Program-made: the position numbers and the translations under genes
Assembly (NCBI GenBank): GCA_016647705.1
Contig: CM028338.1
Coordinates: 21,411,577 to 21,475,576 of the forward strand
From: Eucommia ulmoides
Lineage: Eukaryota; Streptophyta; Magnoliopsida; Garryales; Eucommiaceae
Direction: 5' to 3'
Length of the DNA stretch: 64,000 bases
Part shown: positions 37,621 through 48,255 of the stretch, piece after piece
Layout of the letters: every line of letters starts with the position of its first letter
Numbering within the stretch: the stretch's first letter is position 1
The notes under the pieces: model-generated
Database searches by the model: none
Told to the model about the DNA's origin: nothing
What the model saw: only the letters and a program-made list of their open reading frames with translations

Positions 37621-37930
37621 TTAAAAAATTTGTTTTGTTAAATTGCTCTTTTCTCCCCTTAATTCTATTCTCCTTTTTAGTTCAATTTACCACTTATAAT
37701 TTTTCTTAAATCGCAATTTGATCCCTAAAATTTTTATTTTTTGAATTTAAATGACAAATTTGGATCCTAAAGTTTAGATTAAATGTTTCTAAATTTCAAT
37801 TTGACCTAATAACTTTTAATTTGGCTTTTTTTTTTTTTTTTTTCTAAATTAACACCATTTTACCTCGTATTTTCCTGAATGCTCTAAAATACAACTATTA
37901 ATGACGTACGTGCTAAATCGGGGTCTCACA

Positions 37931-38780
37931 GAAATGCTAGCCAAAGTAAACCCAAGAGATAATCTCTATTTGTACTTGGTCAAGACCATAGTTGCAGTAA
38001 GTGCAACACTGGTAAAAGATCACCAAGGAGGGCAAAGACCAGTTTATTATATAAGCAAGTCACTACTCATAGTTGAGAGTCTCTATACTGAATTGGAAAA
38101 TCTCGCCCTAGCTCTGGTAACTTCAACTCGGAAGCTGAGGTCGTACTTTCAAGCACACGGAATCAACATACTGACCTCTTATCCCCTTAGAGCAGTAACA
38201 CACAGACAAGAGGCCTTCGGACGTCTTATGAAGTGGGTAGTAGAAGTTGGCGAGTTCTTCATCAAGTACAAGCCCAGAACTGCAATTAAAGGACAGGCTC
38301 TAGCATATTTCATTGTTGAGCTGACTCTTCTGGGCGAAGTAAAGCAGTAACAAAAGATAGAGAATGCCCTGATTAGTCGGTTACGCTTTAGAAGTTGTGG
38401 GTCGACAGAGCCTTAAACATGAAGAGGTGTGGTGTAGGCATAATCCTAGAAACACCCGAAGACGATTAGCTCTAAAGAGATGTACAGCTCGGTTGTTGAA
38501 CCTCCAACAACAAAGCAGGGTACGAAACAGTGATCATTGGGCTGACTCTCGCCAAAAGGGTTGGGAGCTCAGAATTTGGAAGTGAGATTAGACTCACAAC
38601 TGGTAGTCAACTAGATAAACGTAGTGTATACGGTGAATGAAGAAAGATTACTCCAATATGTAGAGAAAGTAAAAGAGTTAACCACATCACTTCAAAGCTG
38701 CAAGTTTGAAGTTGTTCCAAGGGCTTAAAATAAGAAAGTCGATGCACTTTTTGTACTAGCATCTTCTTTCGAATTAGATC
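37931..38780 (+). pseudogene. Tat element RNase H
   Basis: Beginning right after the solo LTR duplication, the frame gives LAKVNPRDNLYLYLV, PVYYISKSL, ELENLALALVTSTRKLRSYF and LRAVTHRQEAFGRLMKW, which is the RT-connected RNase H. A second, more broken RNase H-like region (archaeal type, as in Tat elements) can be followed across frames from about 38395 to 38780. Confidence 0.82.
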
Positions 38781-38815
38781 AATGATCCTAAATAGTAGAA
38801 TTCATTGAGCAACTA

Positions 38816-39560
38816 TTGATAACAGTGTTAGCCATCCTTTGTGCATGCATAGGCGAACTGGATCAGGAAAAGGACTGGAGAACCTCTTTAGTTCAATATC
38901 TAAAGAAAGAAAATCTATCAGACGACAAGGAGTCAACCAGAAAGATCATGTATAAAGTGTCGAGGTATGTTATGACCGACGAAAAACTATATAAGAGGTC
39001 TTTTACCCAATCTATACTGCTCTGTTTAGGGCCGAAGAAAGCCACTTATACCTTGCAAGAGATCCATGAGGAAGTTTGCGAAAATCATCAAAGAAGAAGA
39101 ACCTTGGCGCACAAGGCACTTACAATCGGTTATTATTGGCCAACAATACGCAATGATACACAAGAATACATAAAAAAATGTGACAAATGTTATCGATGAC
39201 ATCAAAGTCCCAACTTAAGAGCAGACACTGATAATCAGCCCATGGCCTTTTACTCAATGGGGCATGGACGTACTAGGGCCATTTACCCTGGCACTAGGGA
39301 ACAAGAAATACCTGCTGGTAGTAATCGATTACTTCACCAACTGGGTTGAAGCTGAAAGCTTCGTGACAGTAGGAGAAAACGAAGTAAAAAACTTCATCTG
39401 GAAAAATGTGATCTGTCTTTTCGGCATTCCAGGCTTTCCAACGATACTAACTTATGGAATTGAAGTTGTCGTTCCAGTAGATATTAGGTTGTCATCAACA
39501 CGAGATGGCACAATTAACTTGGTGGAAAATGAAGGAGCCATACGACAAGAGATAGACTAG
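38816..39560 (+). pseudogene. Tat element integrase with core deletion
   Basis: The zinc-binding N-domain is visible (EIHEEVCENH, then GYYWPTIRNDTQEYIKKCDKC, ending 39199). The catalytic core starts MDVLGPFTLALGNKKYLLVV, giving the first aspartate. At about 39430-39436 the text jumps from FGIPG to LTYGIEVVVP, missing roughly 100 residues that would hold the second Asp and the Glu of the DDE triad. The enzyme cannot be active. Confidence 0.85.
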
Positions 39561-39870
39561 CTGGAGGAGAAACGTGAAAAAGTAGCAATGAGAATGGCAG
39601 CTTATAAGTCAAGGGTAGAAAAGATGTTCAACCATGTAGTAAGTCTAAGGCATTTCGCAGTAAGAGAGCTCGTACTCATAAGAGTGATGCCACATCGCCC
39701 AAAGGCTTGGTTGGGAAAACTAGCCCCCAACTAGGAGGGACCCTACTGAGTAACCAGAGTAAATAGGCCAAGGACCTACTGGTTGGAAGATGTTGATGGC
39801 TTGGTAATCCCAAGACCGTGGAATATCTTACACTTGCGAAAGTATTTCGTTAAGTTGTTTTGTCTTTTTT
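39561..39870 (+). pseudogene. Tat integrase C-terminal region
   Basis: The frame continues with EEKREKVAMRMAAYKSRVEK, FAVRELVLIRV, LAPN.EGPY and YWLEDVDGL..PRPWNILHLRKYF, typical of the end of gypsy pol in this lineage. Two stops interrupt it. Confidence 0.75.
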
Positions 39871-40058
39871 AAACTTAATGTTTTTAGTTGAACTTTGAAA
39901 AATTTCTTTTTGTTCACCCCATGTGAGACATTCATTGAATTAAGTAAATAAATAAAGTTTTCTTTTTATAAGAAGTATTGCAAACACTTGTTTGGTCAAG
40001 CTTTGATTAAAACAACACCTAGAGTCCAATTCATGACATAAATACTTTATATAAATCC

Positions 40059-41759
40059 AAGTGTAAAACGAAGGTGATCTAAGTAAATCAGCTCACCTAC
40101 AAAACATTTAGTATGCAAAAATTAAGTGTAGAACGATGGTGAGCTGAGCAAATGTAATACCCCGAGAAATTTATATTTTGAAAATATTTGTTTTTAATAT
40201 TTTTGGTTGTTTTGTATATTATAGAAATTTATGGTATAAATTATATTTGATAATTTTTGGGAGTTAAATGTTAATTTTAAGTTGACTTTTAACAGGTTTG
40301 GGATTATTATGTTATTTAAACTATAATTTAGGAGTTTTGGGGTATAATTAATATTTTTTTTATTTCAAGAGGGACAAAAAATATAAATAATAAAATAATA
40401 TTATATGTTAAAATGTATTGTCTTCATGTAAATAAAGACAACACATCAATGATTAACTACATGTATACATACGATTAGCACGTATATATTATTAAAATAA
40501 TAATGAAAATAATAATATATGAGGTAAGTTATTAGTTGAAGTAAGAATCAAATATATATATTAAGCCTTAATGTTGAAGTAAAAAGGGAAGTGGCGAAAT
40601 TTGAGTAATAAGCGAAAATATAATATTATGGTTCAGAATATTCCGGTTTGGATTTCAGGTAGAATTTCTAACTCTTTTAATATATGTATTAAATTTTCTT
40701 ATTGTGTGATCTTTGTTATTATTGTTGTTGAATTTTAACTGTTAAATTTTTATGAAATAATTATGATTATGTGAAGATTATGTGAAAATCATGCTAATAT
40801 GTTTTATTTGTTGTATTAATGAAATACACGTATTAGAGAGGTTGGAGTTCTATTAAGCGTTGGCTCACAACTCTACAGTTTTGATTGTAGGGCCGATGAG
40901 AACGAGACAACGACAAAAAATTTAATTGAATTTTTACTAAATTCGTAATAATTGTATTTTTATATTATTATTTTCCGTTGTAAAAAATTGAATCGTTGAA
41001 CTCGATAACTATAATTGTTGCCGTCGTATTGTAAAAATTTCCCGGATTTTTATAAAATGAATACTGGCAATCCGAATTTGGTTTGAATTCTCCAAAAGGA
41101 GAAACTGCGTGGTGCCTTTGGGAAACCAGGTCGTTATAGAAAATCAACTCACCCACAAAACATTTAGTGTGCAAAAACTAAGTGTAAAACGAAGGTGAGC
41201 TGAACAAATCAGCTCACCTACAAAACATTTAGTATGCAAAAACTAAGTGCAAAATGAAGATGAGCTAAGCAGATCAGCTCAACCACAAAAACATTTACTG
41301 CTAAAAACTAAGTGTAAAACGAAGGTGAGCCGAGAAGATCAGCTCACCCACAAAACATTTAGTGCTAAAAACTAAGTGTAAAACGAAGGTGAGTTGAGCA
41401 AATAAGCTTACCCACAAAACATTTAGTACTAAAAACTAAGTGTAAAACAAATGGGAACTGAGTAGATCAACTCACCCATAAAGCATTTAGTGCTGAAAAC
41501 TAAATGTAAAAACCAAGTAAGTTGAGCAGATCAGCTCAACCACAAAACGCTTAATTCTAAAAACCAAGTGTGAAACGAAAGTAACATGAGCAGATCCGCT
41601 CACCCACAAAAACATTTAGTATGAAAAACTAAATGTAAAAGCAAAAGTGAGTTGAACAGATCAGCTCACCCACAAAACACTTAATGATAAAAACTAAGTG
41701 TAAAGCAAAAGCAAGCTGAGCATATTAGCTCACCACGAAAATATTTAGTGTTCAAAACT
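40059..41759 (+). repeat. 64-65-bp tandem array, 11 units, split by a solo LTR
   Basis: Units begin AAGTGTAAAACGAAGGTGAG and contain TCAGCTCACCCACAAAACAT. Eleven units can be read, plus a decayed twelfth. Unit 2 is interrupted at 40153-41138. Each unit carries GTGAGCTGAG and CAGCTCACC, which can pair. The array lies between pol and the antisense gene, where Tat elements are known to carry variable tandem repeats. Confidence 0.9.
40153..41138 (+). mobile_element. Solo LTR, family C, inside the tandem array
   Basis: The ends are TGTAATACCCCGAG and CAGGTCGTTATA; the latter probably decayed from a TACA end. The flanks GCAAA (40148-40152) and GAAAA (41139-41143) differ at one base. The array continues in register on both sides. 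The ends resemble chromovirus-type gypsy LTRs. There is no coding content. Confidence 0.75.
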
Positions 41760-41994
41760 AATTGTGAACAGTACGGGCTTATTAGCCACTAAATAAGCTC
41801 CTACAATAACTCCATCAAATATGGGATACTCATCTTCAGAACATTACTTATTCAGTCAGGATTAAAAACTAGACGCATGTTCAAGTCTACACTAACTCCA
41901 TAGTTAGGAGTGTTGAGTTCAAGACTAGAAGAACAATATCTTGAGAAGAATGTTATAGAACAAGACAAAAGGAAAATTCTCAGTGGAAGGATTC

Positions 41995-44639
41995 TGTTGG
42001 CCCAGTGAGCTACCCAAGAGGGGGGTGAATTGGGTAGTAATAAAATTTAATCCAAATAATAATACTTCAAAAATTTAAATAATTAAGTTAATCATAAATT
42101 AATTATTATCTCTTTGTAGCAATGGAAATATATTATCAACTAGATGCATACCAAACAATAATATATAAGTAAAGTAAATAAAGTAACACACCACGATATA
42201 TCTTAGTTCACCAAGCTACTCTTGGCTAATCATTAAGATTCCTTTAAACAGGTAGGAATCAAACCTTTACACAATGATTCTTTTCACAGGCTCAGAATCA
42301 ACCTTTACAAATTCCTTTTCCCAAGCTCAAAAATAACCTCTTCTTTTTCTCAAGCTCAAGAATAACCTTTTTAATCAATTTTCACAGGTTGAGGAATAAC
42401 CTTATCTTTTTCCCAGACTAAAGATTAACCTAATCCTTTCACAGGCTAAGGATCAAACCTAATTCTTTTATACCTTAGACTAAGAATAAAACCTCACAAT
42501 AACTCCAAGTATCATTTTTTCAGGTAAGGATGGAACCTTTACAATTCACTTACAATTGATCCTAATCAGGAAGAATCACACCTAAGCTTTTTTCAACGGG
42601 AAAAGAGTAATCTAACCTTTTTGTACTCTAGGCAAACATCAAACCTCAATCTCTTTAAGGGAAGAGATCGAAACCCCAAAGCTACCCCTGATTAGATATT
42701 CTCAATAATATCTAATTTCGCACACAACTCACCAATTACAGAATTGATAAACTTTTTCCCACTCAGAGCTTCTACCACCCCAGATTAATTAATTCTCAAT
42801 TAATATCCCGATACTAGTGATAGAAATAAAGTGAGAAAACAAAAATTGATTATAATAAAAAATGCGGGTAGCACAATCACGCACGTAATCAGATTAACAC
42901 ACAAATCGTTTTTAAAAGATTTTTATACTTTTAAAGTTTAAAAACGATTTCTCAAAAGATTAATTCACCAAGCAAATAATAATAATAAAATACTCAATTA
43001 AAGAATAAGTTTGGAACGATCTCACCAGAAAAAATACCGAATAGATTGTATGTAGTATTGCAAGATAGCTTAGATCGGTGATGCTAACTCAAATAGCGCT
43101 TTAACTCAAGAACTTCTCAATAATCGATCTCACAATTGATATCTCAAAATAATATCAGAATGTTGACTCTTAGAAAAGTTTAGGAATTGAATAGTTCTTG
43201 ATATTGTGTGTATTGTCATGCGAAATCCAAAGGTTTATTTAAAATCACTTGAAACAAGCCCTATAACGGTTAGTTTCTACAAAATATGTCATTTAAAATC
43301 ACCTATAGACCCCATATATTGATTCCTTTCAATCGTGGTATATTTAAACAATAATATAACTTCTAAAGCTCTCAATTTAGTCCCTAAAATAATTTAATCT
43401 TAATTAATGAAAGTATAGAAAGAATTATATTTAACTATATGGACTAAATAGTAAGGTAAAAATAAAATTCCTTAAATCTCTCCCATATCTTTGTCCCAAA
43501 ATATTCTCCACCAAAATAGTAATAATTAAATTCAAAATTCACAGATTTAAATATAGGGATTTCAAAAATATCTTATAACGGCTATTTTCAAATACTATGT
43601 CATTAAATGACACCATAAGACCCCATACATCATATACGTTCTGAATAGATATTTTTCATTTAAAAATATTCTTGGAAAATCTTATTTTGGTCCTTAAACA
43701 TTTTTAAATCGAAATTCATCAAAATAGAAAATATTAAAGCACTTTAATTAAAATAACATTTAATTAAATAGACCAAATTAATAGAGATAATATAATATAT
43801 AGATCATATCTTAATTAAGTTTAGATCCCTAAGATATCTTTCATATTCTAACCATAAAACGGCTAGTATTTGAATAAATTCCAAAATTTCACAAATCCTG
43901 AAATTGACCATCGGTTGACCGACCAACACCCGTTGGTCGATCTCCCAATTTAGGACGTAGCCCAAACCAAAATTGCTTCGCCATCATTCGACTTACTTGT
44001 CGATCGGACAATCTAAAGACTTTCACAAGTCGACCTACCTGTCAACCGGAAGATCCAGAGAGTTCATCCTCTAAGCACAGGTCGACTTACCTGTCGACCA
44101 AGCGATTCAGAGAGTTGAATAAATCGACTTACCTATTGACCGAATGATCCAGAGAGTTCACTTTATAACCATAGGTCAACTTACCTGTCGACCAACCATT
44201 GCTGAAACATCTCTCTTTAATTCATTTTCATTCAATTTCTTCGACGTTTTCGCCCTTTTAACCGATTTCTCTTCTCGGTTACTCCACTAAATCCTTAAAT
44301 TCAATTTTAATCAATTATCTTTCTTCAATTACACAGAGGAGCAAATATGTTAATTAATTAAGATCCTATAAAAAACACACATAATTGTAAAAATATTTTG
44401 TGTCGTATGTGATCTTAATCGGGGTACATTAAGAGTAAAAATTTAACCTGAGTTGTGTTTTGTAGGTTCTTCAGTTTCTTCGGTCTCTTAATGTATATCA
44501 TCTTTGTTAGTCTCTTTAGCATTCATTTTCTTCATGATAATATTTTCATTGGAACTTATAAACTGAAACACTCAATAAATTCAGTAGTTCCACCAAAAAC
44601 ATCAACATTTAATTGTCCATCAAAATCTTAGTATCAACA
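41995..44639 (-). mobile_element. Solo LTR, family D, copy 1
   Basis: The terminal pair TGTTGGCCCAGTGAGC and GTATCAACA is bracketed by a perfect GATTC duplication (41990-41994, 44640-44644). It is homologous to 60935-63300. The block GAGGGGGGTGAATTGGGTAG next to the left end, read on the minus strand as ATTCACCCCCCTCTTGGG, is a common 3' end of plant copia LTRs; I therefore infer minus-strand sense. A palindrome cluster lies at 43909-44205. Confidence 0.85.
43909..44205. repeat. Palindrome cluster in LTR D copy 1 (GTCGAC type)
   Basis: Five or six units of about 60-75 bp contain variants of TCGACTTACCTGTCGACC followed by a CAGAGAGTT block. The first unit has GGTTGACCGACCAACACCCG instead, like the units of copy 2. 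Confidence 0.8.
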
Positions 44640-44644
44640 GATTC

Positions 44645-45834
44645 CTATGATGGTAAAATCTGATTTATCTTGATTTAGTGATTTAGCTTACTATGAATAA
44701 AAGTTTGTATTCAACATCTTGTTTATTCTAGCCAAAAGCCTAAGTTGGTTCATAACTAGTTTCGTATACTACCAAGTTATGAAGGAGGGCAGGCAGAAAG
44801 AAGAACAAACAAACATACAAAACAACAACACATTCATGAAATTCCAGAACCCATATTTTTGTATTAACAAAAGAAAGATGGGGGTACATCATTACAAAAA
44901 AAATAAAAAAAAATTGAAAATTGTTCATGATACAAAAAGAAAAAGAATAGAAAACTGGGGTTGAGTGGGTGGCATCAATCCGACCCAGGAGAAGGGAGGG
45001 GACCTAGTTCTTCAGAATACGAGTTGGAATGGTAGAAGTCGTGCTCTTCGTACTGGTTGATCATATGGACCAACTCTCGGATCTTTGCCTTATTTTTCTC
45101 ATTTTTATCCCAAAGCTTATCTCGATCTCTTTCATCAAATCGACATACTCCTTATGGAGATGCACATGATCGGACGACTCATGAATCTCATTGTTTGACC
45201 TCTTTAATTGGTCCCTAAGCTCTTGGAGCTAGGAGATGGCACAAAAGTGAGTAGCCTCCATGGCATAGAAGATGGCACAAGCATCCTCAAGGGCTTTGAG
45301 ATGAGGATGCTCTTCAAAGAGGGTCTTTGCCATTGTCATTAAGGCTCAAAAGTTCTCACCCAACTAATTCTCCTGTTGCCTCTTATTTTGTATGGCCTCA
45401 AAGGAGGAGAATGTGGATGGCGTCGACATTATTACAAGGAGAAAGGGTGAAAGAAGAAAAGACTCTGTGAAAATCCAAACAGAGAAGTAGAAAGCGTTGG
45501 GTATGTGTGAAATCTCAATGCATGGTTCAGCTTTAAATACCAAACAGATAAAGAGAAAAGTAAAAAAGAAGTGTAAACGAATCGTAAAAAATATGCATTT
45601 ATGATAAATAAGTGATGTGCACTAATAAAAGACGTACAGTAATCATGATAGTGTATTTCCAATACTAATTGGCGGCTACTGTTTAAACATGTCATAATTA
45701 CAAAAAGTATCATCATTATAAAAAATATAGCAAACATTAAAAATTGAAAAGAAAATCGTCAAATCAGGGTATGGCACTCTAGTTCGTGATGTCTGGTTGG
45801 CCAACAATTTGAAACCTAGCGAGAGTAGAGACAA
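44645..45834. other. 3' internal region of the Tat element
   Basis: No sense-strand gene is visible. Minus-strand frames in 45000-45430 have weak coiled-coil-like, charged character and could be the tail of the antisense gene, but I cannot align them. Otherwise nothing is recognised. Confidence 0.4.
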
Positions 45835-45839
45835 CATCA

Positions 45840-47143
45840 TGGTAGCGGAATATTACATCGCTACTTTCACCGCAAGTGTACGGGTCAAGTTTTATAGAAT
45901 AGTGAATGAGAAGGGTTGTCGTATCTACAGGGATTGGATTAGATGGTGGTTGAGTACCGCAATTGTCATAACCTAAGTTTATCTAGGCGACTCAATTTAT
46001 AGTTTTTTTTGTTAATAAAATCTACTAAACTAAGTTAATTAAACTAATTAACCTAATATACTATTATTGATGTTTAAGGGAGTAAATTGTCTAGGGATTA
46101 ACTTCGTTCATTTAAACGCGTTCAATTCAATCTTGTTTATATTAACAACATTCAACCTTATCGGACAATCTAGGTATCGAAATCTCACTCACTTCCTCTT
46201 CCGAGTGTAGAGTGAATGAATATGTGACTTCGCGTCAACGCCGAAGTCCCTCTCAAGAGTCTATACGACACTTGGTCACATGAGTCTCTCTCCAACCTCA
46301 TGGATTGCATACTTTCTAACGCCCTCCCAAGTCATTAGATCGTTACGTTATGTTTAAACCCTAGTCTGAATCCGGGGTTGCCTCTCCCGAGTGTCAAACC
46401 CCGTATTCTCAAAATCAACCCTAATACCATAACAAGCATATCAAGATTGTAATAAAATGGTAAACACAATCAGATAAAGATAAACAACCGATAACGAAGC
46501 AAAAATTCAACCAAACAACGTTTTTATAAACAAATCGCTCCCTAGACAATATATATTTAGTTTCTCATGGCCATAACCACATAAACAACAATAAACAAGC
46601 TAAACATGTACAAAACTATCAACCAAAACTAAGAAATAAAGAGAGAAATAAGGAGAATAGCCGTTATCCAAAGAACCGATGCTAAAACCACTCAGAGAAC
46701 GTTTTCTCTTATTGGATTTGTGCTCTTCCCTTGGTTGATAGGGTTTTGGAGCTCCCAAAAACCTCCCAAAAACGTTCTCATAGGTGTGGGAAAGAAGGAA
46801 ATATAAATAGAATCCAAAATATCATTGTAATATGTTATCAGACCGCTGCAGCGGTGGGGAATTCAACAACTCTCTGTATTTTGACCATTGTAGCGGTGGT
46901 TTTCACCGCTGCATTGGTGGATAGAGGCTCTGAACTTTGATTGTTTTTGCTATTTTTCCACCGTTCTTCCACCGTCGTTCTACCAATTTACTCGATTATG
47001 AACCGTTTTTGTCCCATTTCATCCCAAACACCTAATTTATAACAAAACAAATAAAAACGTATTAACACATATTAAAATGCTATAAAAATACTCGAAAATT
47101 ACCAAAACTAACTTGGGAATAAATAGATAAATTACACCTATCA
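45840..47143 (-). mobile_element. Solo LTR, family A (Athila-like), minus orientation
   Basis: Read on the minus strand it runs from TGATAGGTGTAATTTATC to GATGTAATATTCCGCTACCA. It matches the LTRs of the element at 52016-59003. The flanks are CATCA (45835-45839) and CATTA (47144-47148), a C/T difference. It sits in the antisense gene of the Tat element. The 14-bp palindrome ACCGCTGCAGCGGT is at 46842-46855, upstream of a TATA-like CTATTTATATTT on the sense strand. Confidence 0.85.
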
Positions 47144-47904
47144 CATTACCAGGCAGGGCTTGGGCTTGTTCATAATCCGCTAGCTGAATTGAGGATTGTA
47201 ATGTTAGAGAAAGAACTAGATCAGAGATGAGCTACCTAGAAAAGCTTGGATCTAAGCTGGTTGCAAGCACCTCAGCCGCTAATGTAAGGGTTTCTGAAGG
47301 AGGCACTTCACCTTCATCACAAGGCGCATCTCTTTCAGCATTAGCAAATTCTCCTTCTTTAGCAGCAACATCTTCTCCCTCTGCTTCATTCCCCAACTCA
47401 CTCTCTAGGAAAGAGAAGTCAATCTCTGGGTGCTCATTTATCACAAGGCTCTGGCAATGACGGTAGCCCACCAACTAAATAATCCCTTCCATGGAGTTAT
47501 ATTGTTCTTAAAGCTTGATAATTTTATCTTCATTCTCATTCGTCTTCTCCGCCATCTCTGTCGTTAGCTTCTCCACTGTTTGCATTTGATTGGTAGACCT
47601 CATCTCCAACCCAGTAGACCTGAGTTTTTCCTTGTTCAACTCAGTTGAAATTTGGCTCTTCTGAATAGCAGCGTCTTTGGTTTGGAGGTGATAAGTGTGA
47701 AAAATCTATCTATTTCCAATCCGAATTTGTTAGTTTTCGAATACGTTTATAGTTATTTTTATTATGTTTTAATTAGTTTTTATCTTTTTGTATAAATCAG
47801 GTGTGTGGGGGCAAAAAGATAGGAAACTGGAGCTAAAACGATGAGATCGAACCAAAGCGGTTAGAAGTTACGGTGGATAAAAAAGCTCAGAGGCTAAAAG
47901 ATTA

Positions 47905-48195
47905 AACAGGCCCACCGCTTAGGCGTCTAGACCACCACCTAAGCGGTGAAGAAGCTGAGAAATAGCAAAATGTTACTGATGGACGACTGCCTAGGCGAAA
48001 ATTCCATCGCCTAGACGGAAATCCAGTAGAAGACGAAGAAGGGCTATTGACAGCCGCTCGCCTAGGCGAAGTTTTCTTCGCCTAGGCAAAAATCCAACAG
48101 AATGTTCTCCTAGTCCACCGCCTACTTCACCGCCTAGGTGATCAGACCGAACCGACCTAACTCCACCTAGAAGAATAATCCTCCGCCTAGGCGGA
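47905..48195. repeat. Palindrome cluster CGCCTAGGCG in LTR A
   Basis: Perfect palindromes TCGCCTAGGCGA (48058-48069) and TCCGCCTAGGCGGA (48182-48195) lie among several partial ones. The cluster ends about 50 bp before the TATA box at 48248. Confidence 0.85.
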
Positions 48196-48247
48196 TTTGC
48201 CCTGCACAGTCTTGAGATATTTTTAGATATTTTTGAGATATTTTGGC

Positions 48248-48255
48248 TATAAATA
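48248..48255 (+). promoter_or_regulatory. TATA box of LTR A (plus copy)
   Basis: TATAAATA is followed by a CT-rich leader (CCTCCTCTTCTCCCCC), the usual layout of an LTR promoter. It supports the plus-strand sense of this LTR. Confidence 0.6.

Larger units (their letters stand above)
34937..37930 (-). mobile_element. Solo LTR, family B, in the Tat pol
   Basis: The unit is flanked by a perfect GAAAT duplication (34932-34936, 37931-37935), and the pol reading frame resumes exactly after it. It is homologous along its length to 54501-57160. Read on the minus strand it starts TGTGAGACCCCGATTTAGCA and ends GGGTGTGACG, with the last base changed from A. No coding sequence is present. It contains hairpin-forming repeats (35600-35915), an AC repeat (37043-37069) and a TATATA/TG repeat near 37585-37620. 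The sense strand is inferred from the ends. Confidence 0.87.

Noticed and set aside
40059-41759. Regular repeats suggesting a CRISPR array
   Set aside because: The units are contiguous 65-bp tandem repeats without unique spacers, in a plant retroelement.
47232-47474. Open stretches on both strands at the same place, plus strand Ser/Ala-rich
   Set aside because: Only the minus strand fits the antisense gene in orientation and order; the plus-strand frame is its shadow.
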